This document shows, in pieces, positions 7,460 to 10,214 of a stretch of 10,214 nucleotides of DNA. Position 1 is the first letter of the stretch. Each line of letters opens with the position of its first letter. Both the position numbers and the translations under genes were made by a program. This stretch comes from Pseudomonadota bacterium (lineage in GTDB: Bacteria; Pseudomonadota; Gammaproteobacteria; UBA5335): the NCBI GenBank assembly GCA_002862965.1, contig PKCW01000054.1, positions 1 to 10,214 of the forward strand, written 5' to 3'. The notes beneath the pieces were generated by a model that saw only the letters and a program-made list of their open reading frames with translations, was not told where the DNA came from and searched no databases.

Positions 7460-7687
7460 ATGTATGTTTGCCTGTGTCGTGCCGTCACCGACCGGGATGT
7501 GAACCAGGCGATTGCTCAGGGCCATCAGAGCCTGCCGGCATTGCAGGCGACCTTGGGCGTCGCGACCGGCTGCGGTCGGTGCCGTCACCATGTCTGCCGC
7601 ATGCTGCAGGATGAAACGACCGACGCCGCTCTTGCCAACTCGACCGCTGCGTTCGTCACCTCTGCCGCGGGTCGGATCGCCGGCTGA
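7460..7687 (+). CDS. bfd: Bacterioferritin-associated ferredoxin
   Basis: This is a 75-residue [2Fe-2S] protein of the BFD-like fold. The four cluster cysteines are seen as CLC (Cys4, Cys6) and CGRC (Cys38, Cys41) in the typical order: MYVCLCRAVTD at the start, a helical stretch, and GVATGCGRCRHHV. In Pseudomonas the protein binds bacterioferritin and reduces its stored ferric iron so that Fe2+ can leave. The partner bfr starts 60 bases downstream. Residues after 50 are alanine- and threonine-rich and not conserved. GGAG (7448-7451) lies 8 bases before the ATG. A Fur-box-like site overlaps its promoter, so expression probably rises when iron is scarce. Confidence 0.94.
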   Translation: MYVCLCRAVTDRDVNQAIAQGHQSLPALQATLGVATGCGRCRHHVCRMLQDETTDAALANSTAAFVTSAAGRIAG

Positions 7688-7747
7688 GCCTATCGACGGC
7701 TTCCTGCTTCGATTAAGATCGTCCCATGGATCCCATCGGAGCGTGTC

Positions 7748-8212
7748 ATGAAAGGTCATCCGCAAGCCATCGAATGGCTCAATCGCATCCTCGAAAACGA
7801 ACTGACCGCGATCAACCAGTATTTCCTGCACGCCCGCATGTGCAAGAACTGGGGCTACGAAAGCCTCGGCAAGAAAATCCATTCCGAGTCCATCGATGAA
7901 ATGAAGCACGCCGATGTCCTCATCGAGCGGATTCTTTTTCTGGAGGGCTTGCCCAATCTCCAGTCCCTCGGCAAGCTCATGATCGGCGAATCGGTGCGCG
8001 AAGTGCTGCGTTGCGATCTGGAGCTGGAGCGGATCGCCCATCCGGCGCTCAAGGAAGCCATCGCATTCATGGAATCGATCGGCGATTACATCAGCCGGGA
8101 AGTGCTGGAGGACATCCTCGAGAGCGAGGAAGAGCACATCGACTGGCTGGAAACACAGTTGCGCCTGATGGATGAATTGGGCGAACCCAACTTCCTGCAG
8201 TCCGCACTTTGA
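7748..8212 (+). CDS. bfr: Bacterioferritin (haem-containing iron storage)
   Basis: This subunit forms the 24-mer cytoplasmic shell that oxidises Fe2+ and stores it as a ferric mineral. It has 154 residues against 158 in E. coli. All di-iron ferroxidase ligands are present at E. coli numbering: Glu18, Glu51, His54, Glu94, Glu127 and His130. The haem ligand Met52 is also kept, so this is a fully active haem type rather than one of the degenerate partner subunits found in some bacteria. Strong family stretches are ELTAINQYFLHARM, ESIDEMKHADVLIERILFLEGLPNLQ and EEEHIDWLE. GGAG (7738-7741) lies 6 bases before the ATG. It stands 60 bases after bfd; the gap holds only a poor -10-like TAAGAT (7714-7719), so co-transcription with bfd is the simplest view. 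Confidence 0.97.
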   Translation: MKGHPQAIEWLNRILENELTAINQYFLHARMCKNWGYESLGKKIHSESIDEMKHADVLIERILFLEGLPNLQSLGKLMIGESVREVLRCDLELERIAHPALKEAIAFMESIGDYISREVLEDILESEEEHIDWLETQLRLMDELGEPNFLQSAL

Positions 8213-8279
8213 CGGGATACTGATCGGTGGAAATCGGGCCGGCCCGGACGGGTCGCCGTGTGAACGAAGGGGAAAGAAG

Positions 8280-8690
8280 ATGAGTTCGAAACTGCTCAGA
8301 GTGATGGCTATTGGGGTGCTGGTACCCTTTTCGACGGTGACGCTGGCGATGCCGGCCGTTCAGGCGACGGCAGTCGTCAGCACGGGTGAGGCGATCGCGC
8401 AGTCCCGCGCCGCCGCGTCGTCGGACGAACGGGAGCGGGTGCAGGCGTTTCTGAGCCGCGGGGACGTGGCCCAACAGTTGGCGCGGCTGGGCGTCGATGC
8501 CGCTTCCGCCCAGGCGCGCGTGGATGCCCTTACCGACGCGGAAGTAGCGCAGCTCGACCGACAGATCGAGCAGCTTCCGGCCGGGGGAAGTTCGGTGCTC
8601 GGCGCCCTGGTGTTCATCTTCGTCCTGTTGCTCATCACCGATATCCTGGGATTCACGAAGGTGTTCCCCTTTACGCGATCGATGCGCTGA
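8280..8690 (+). CDS. PA2779-type small exported membrane protein
   Basis: This is a 136-residue protein of unknown function. It has a signal-peptide-like N terminus (residues 1-28, hydrophobic IGVLVPFSTVTLA, a possible cleavage after AVQA), a polar helical middle (about 38-100, with RERVQAFLSRGDVAQQLARLGVDAASAQARV and a TDAEVAQL segment), a glycine hinge (PAGG, 100-103) and one membrane helix (105-125, ALVFIFVLLLITDILGF), ending in a basic tail TKVFPFTRSMR. This layout and the closing segment fit the Pseudomonas PA2779 family. ATG 8280 is chosen for the AAGGGG 7 bases upstream and the signal peptide; an upstream in-frame extension would run into bfr. The PA2778-type peptidase partner occurs near 9896, with alx in between. 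No terminator with a T-run follows the gene. Confidence 0.87.
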   Translation: MSSKLLRVMAIGVLVPFSTVTLAMPAVQATAVVSTGEAIAQSRAAASSDERERVQAFLSRGDVAQQLARLGVDAASAQARVDALTDAEVAQLDRQIEQLPAGGSSVLGALVFIFVLLLITDILGFTKVFPFTRSMR

Positions 8691-8719
8691 GGGCTGTCGA
8701 TCATTCGCCGTGGCGAGTG

Positions 8720-8748
8720 TTGACGGCAATCTCGCCGGACGGTAGATT
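8720..8748 (+). promoter_or_regulatory. Promoter of the riboswitch-alx transcript
   Basis: TTGACG (8720-8725, 5 of 6) and TAGATT (8743-8748, 4 of 6) are 17 bases apart. The predicted start (about 8755) is immediately before the conserved riboswitch 5' sequence, so the RNA would begin with the aptamer. An inverted repeat GGCGAG (8712-8717)/CTCGCC (8731-8736) spans the -35 and may be a regulator site. Confidence 0.65.
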
Positions 8749-8756
8749 AAACAAAG

Positions 8757-8862
8757 AAGGGGAGTAGCTTTTCGCCAAGGTGCCGTCATTACGATGACCC
8801 ATCCGGTACCTTGGGCAACCCAGGTTGCAAGCAAGACCTTCGCCAGTCAGGCGAAGGCTCCC
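8757..8862 (+). promoter_or_regulatory. yybP-ykoY-type (manganese) riboswitch
   Basis: The hallmark 5' sequence GGGGAGTAGC (8759-8768) and the 3' GCAAGACC (8831-8838) are both present. Paired elements can be drawn: P1 GGGAG (8760-8764)/CTCCC (8858-8862); CCAAGGT (8775-8781)/ACCTTGG (8808-8814) with an inner GTCAT/ATGAC hairpin (8785-8798); GCAAC (8815-8819)/GTTGC (8824-8828); and an 8-bp hairpin CCTTCGCC (8837-8844)/GGCGAAGG (8850-8857). This class binds Mn2+ and switches on metal exporters such as E. coli alx and mntP. The gene downstream is alx, as expected. It is followed by an intrinsic terminator, so control here probably works by antitermination, whereas E. coli alx is thought to be controlled mainly at translation. 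The exact pairing scheme is by eye. Confidence 0.85.
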
Positions 8863-8877
8863 ATGTCGAATCATGGA

Positions 8878-8908
8878 CCCTGATCCTGACCGGGATCAGG
8901 GTTTTTTT
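8878..8908 (+). terminator. Intrinsic terminator in the alx leader (riboswitch expression platform)
   Basis: CCCTGATCC (8878-8886) and GGATCAGGG (8893-8901) form a perfect 9-bp stem with a 6-base loop, followed by seven Ts (8902-8908). A8877 can extend it by pairing with the first T. It lies 16 bases after the riboswitch and 26 bases before the alx ATG, exactly where a regulated terminator would be. Confidence 0.88.
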
Positions 8909-8933
8909 ATGGTTCGACCGGGAGCACGATTGC

Positions 8934-9899
8934 ATGGAAACTGTTGGAAACATGTGGCTGTGGGCAGGGTTTTTCGCGTTTGCCCTGGCCATGATCGCCG
9001 TGGATCTATTCCTCTTGGGTGGTCGCAAGGCGCACAAGGTCTCGCTGCGCGAGGCGGGGGCGTGGTCCGTCGTCTGGATCGGGCTGGCCCTCCTCTTCTG
9101 CGCCGGCTTCTGGTGGTATCTCGACGGCGCCATGGGACGGGAGGTCGCAAACCAGAAAGCGACCGAATTCCTGACCGGCTACCTCATCGAGAAATCGCTC
9201 GCAGTCGACAACATTTTTGTCTGGCTCATGTTGTTCAGCTACTTTGCCATTCCCGCCGAGTATCAGCGCCGCGTCCTGATCTACGGCGTGCTGGGCGCCA
9301 TCGTCATGCGTACCGTCATGATCCTGGTGGGCGCCTGGTTGCTGGCGCAATTTCATTGGATCCTCTACGTCTTCGGCGCCTTCTTGCTGTTCACGGGCTT
9401 CAAGATGGCATTCTTTGGCGAGCACGAGCCCAATCTCGAAAGGAATCCGGTGCTCCGCTGGATGCGCGGGCATTTGCGGATCACCGACAAACTGGAGGGC
9501 GAGTGGTTCTGGGTGACCAGGAACGGCGTGCGCTGGTTTACGCCCTTGTTCGTGGTGCTGGTGCTGGTCGAGATTACCGATCTCATTTTCGCCGTCGACA
9601 GCATTCCGGCGATTTTCGCGGTGACCTCGGATCCCTTCATCGTATTGACCTCCAACATCTTCGCCATCCTCGGGCTGCGCGCGATGTACTTTCTGTTGGC
9701 CGATTTCGCCAGTCGGTTCAGCCTGCTGAAATATGGCCTTGCGGCCGTGCTGATCTTCATCGGTACCAAGATGCTGCTGCTCGACGTGTACAAGATTCCG
9801 GTCTCCTGGTCGCTCATGGTGGTGGCCGCCTTGATCGTCTCGTCGGTGCTGGCCAGTCTGTGGGTCACCCGGAACCGCTCACCAGAAGGCGGCGCATGA
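8934..9899 (+). CDS. alx: Alx/TerC-family integral membrane protein (manganese exporter)
   Basis: This 321-residue inner-membrane protein has about nine hydrophobic segments and equals E. coli Alx in length. Family signatures are EKSLAVDN (86-93) and [19 protein letters not shown] (212-230); the acidic residues Asp92, Glu213, Asp216 and Asp222 inside membrane segments are the likely metal path. Also typical are [17 protein letters not shown] and [18 protein letters not shown]. Alx in E. coli is induced by alkaline pH and Mn2+ through its riboswitch, and TerC-family proteins export manganese; the riboswitch in front of this gene predicts the same. ATG 8934 is chosen because E. coli Alx starts MNTVG (here METVG) and GGGAG lies 9 bases upstream. 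The stop overlaps the start of the next gene (ATGA), so that gene is translated from the same message. Confidence 0.95.
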   Translation: METVGNMWLWAGFFAFALAMIAVDLFLLGGRKAHKVSLREAGAWSVVWIGLALLFCAGFWWYLDGAMGREVANQKATEFLTGYLIEKSLAVDNIFVWLMLFSYFAIPAEYQRRVLIYGVLGAIVMRTVMILVGAWLLAQFHWILYVFGAFLLFTGFKMAFFGEHEPNLERNPVLRWMRGHLRITDKLEGEWFWVTRNGVRWFTPLFVVLVLVEITDLIFAVDSIPAIFAVTSDPFIVLTSNIFAILGLRAMYFLLADFASRFSLLKYGLAAVLIFIGTKMLLLDVYKIPVSWSLMVVAALIVSSVLASLWVTRNRSPEGGA

Positions 9900-10214
9900 T
9901 CCGCCTTCACCGGAAGCGTGGCGGCTCCGCGCCGGAAAGAATCGGGGGAAGAACGGCGTGGCATGCCGTTCTGGCCTCGATCATCCTGCTGGGCGGCTGC
10001 AGCGGCCTCCCCACGACCCCGGGCACGCGCACCGCCGGCGTTCCGATCCAGGAGCTGACCGATGTTCCCTTTTTCCCGCAGGACGCCTATCAGTGCGGGC
10101 CCGCGGCCCTTGCCGAAGTGCTGACCTACAGCGGGATCGTGCGCTCGCCGGCGGACCTGATCGCTGCCGTCTACGTGCCGGCCCGAAAAGGCAGTCTCCA
10201 GGCGGAGATGGTCG
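9896..10214 (+). CDS. PA2778-type lipoprotein cysteine peptidase (C39-like), 5' part
   Basis: The first 106 residues are present and the gene runs off the right edge. It has a basic N terminus, a hydrophobic stretch (about 22-32) and a lipobox LGGC with Cys35 as the lipid site, so the mature protein should be a membrane-anchored lipoprotein facing the periplasm. The domain that follows begins [20 protein letters not shown]: the QxxxxQCGPxAL pattern is the papain-like active site of C39-type peptidases, with the glutamine and catalytic Cys67 present. The histidine and aspartate would lie beyond the window. KGSLQAEM matches the PA2778 group I know from Pseudomonas; its substrate is unknown. It starts in ATGA overlap with the alx stop, with AAGG 6 bases before, so it is coupled to alx. 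Its usual partner, the PA2779-type protein, is upstream of alx. Confidence 0.9.
   Translation, partial: MIRLHRKRGGSAPERIGGRTAWHAVLASIILLGGCSGLPTTPGTRTAGVPIQELTDVPFFPQDAYQCGPAALAEVLTYSGIVRSPADLIAAVYVPARKGSLQAEMV

Noticed and set aside
8235..8246. Palindrome CGGGCC/GGCCCG between bfr and the PA2779-type gene
   Set aside because: It is GC-only with no T-run; in GC-rich DNA such a palindrome is expected by chance, and as a hairpin only a 4-bp stem with a 4-base loop remains.

Overview
The window reads as chromosomal housekeeping DNA from a GC-rich gammaproteobacterium. The main reasons are the order pheS-pheT-ihfA-merR-type gene-tRNA-Pro (the arrangement I know from Pseudomonas and relatives), close E. 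coli-like sequences for PheT, IHF-alpha, bacterioferritin and Alx, and the PA2778/PA2779-type proteins at the right end. I cannot assign a genus. All protein genes and the tRNA lie on the + strand. I see no insertion sequence, phage gene, CRISPR array or recent-transfer signature, and no gene-free stretch over 300 bases.

Left part (1-3772): the 3' half of pheS, complete pheT, ihfA and a small MerR-type regulator form one tightly packed translation/nucleoid operon with gaps of 30 and 5 bases and then a 20-base overlap. A tRNA-Pro(GGG) gene follows with its own promoter and a terminator-like hairpin.

Middle (3877-7349): an alpha/beta hydrolase, a gamma-glutamylcyclotransferase-like protein and a Nudix-related winged-helix regulator of the NrtR/NadQ type lie in a row; the last two overlap. 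Next is nadA (quinolinate synthase) behind a strong promoter that carries two perfect inverted repeats. Regulator, operator candidates and an NAD-biosynthesis target thus sit side by side, which suggests local control of de novo NAD synthesis.

Iron part (7386-8212): bfd (bacterioferritin-associated ferredoxin) behind a promoter overlapped by a Fur-box-like sequence, then bfr (bacterioferritin) with all ferroxidase and haem ligands. This is an iron storage and release pair.

Right part (8280-10214): a small secreted/membrane protein of the PA2779 type; then a promoter, a yybP-ykoY-type (manganese) riboswitch and an intrinsic terminator; then alx (TerC-family metal exporter), whose stop codon overlaps the start of a lipoprotein C39-type cysteine peptidase of the PA2778 type, cut by the window edge. 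The PA2779/PA2778 pair, which I know as neighbours, is split here by the riboswitch-alx unit, so the peptidase may come under manganese control. This is the most unusual arrangement in the window; together with the nadA regulatory region it deserves the closest look.
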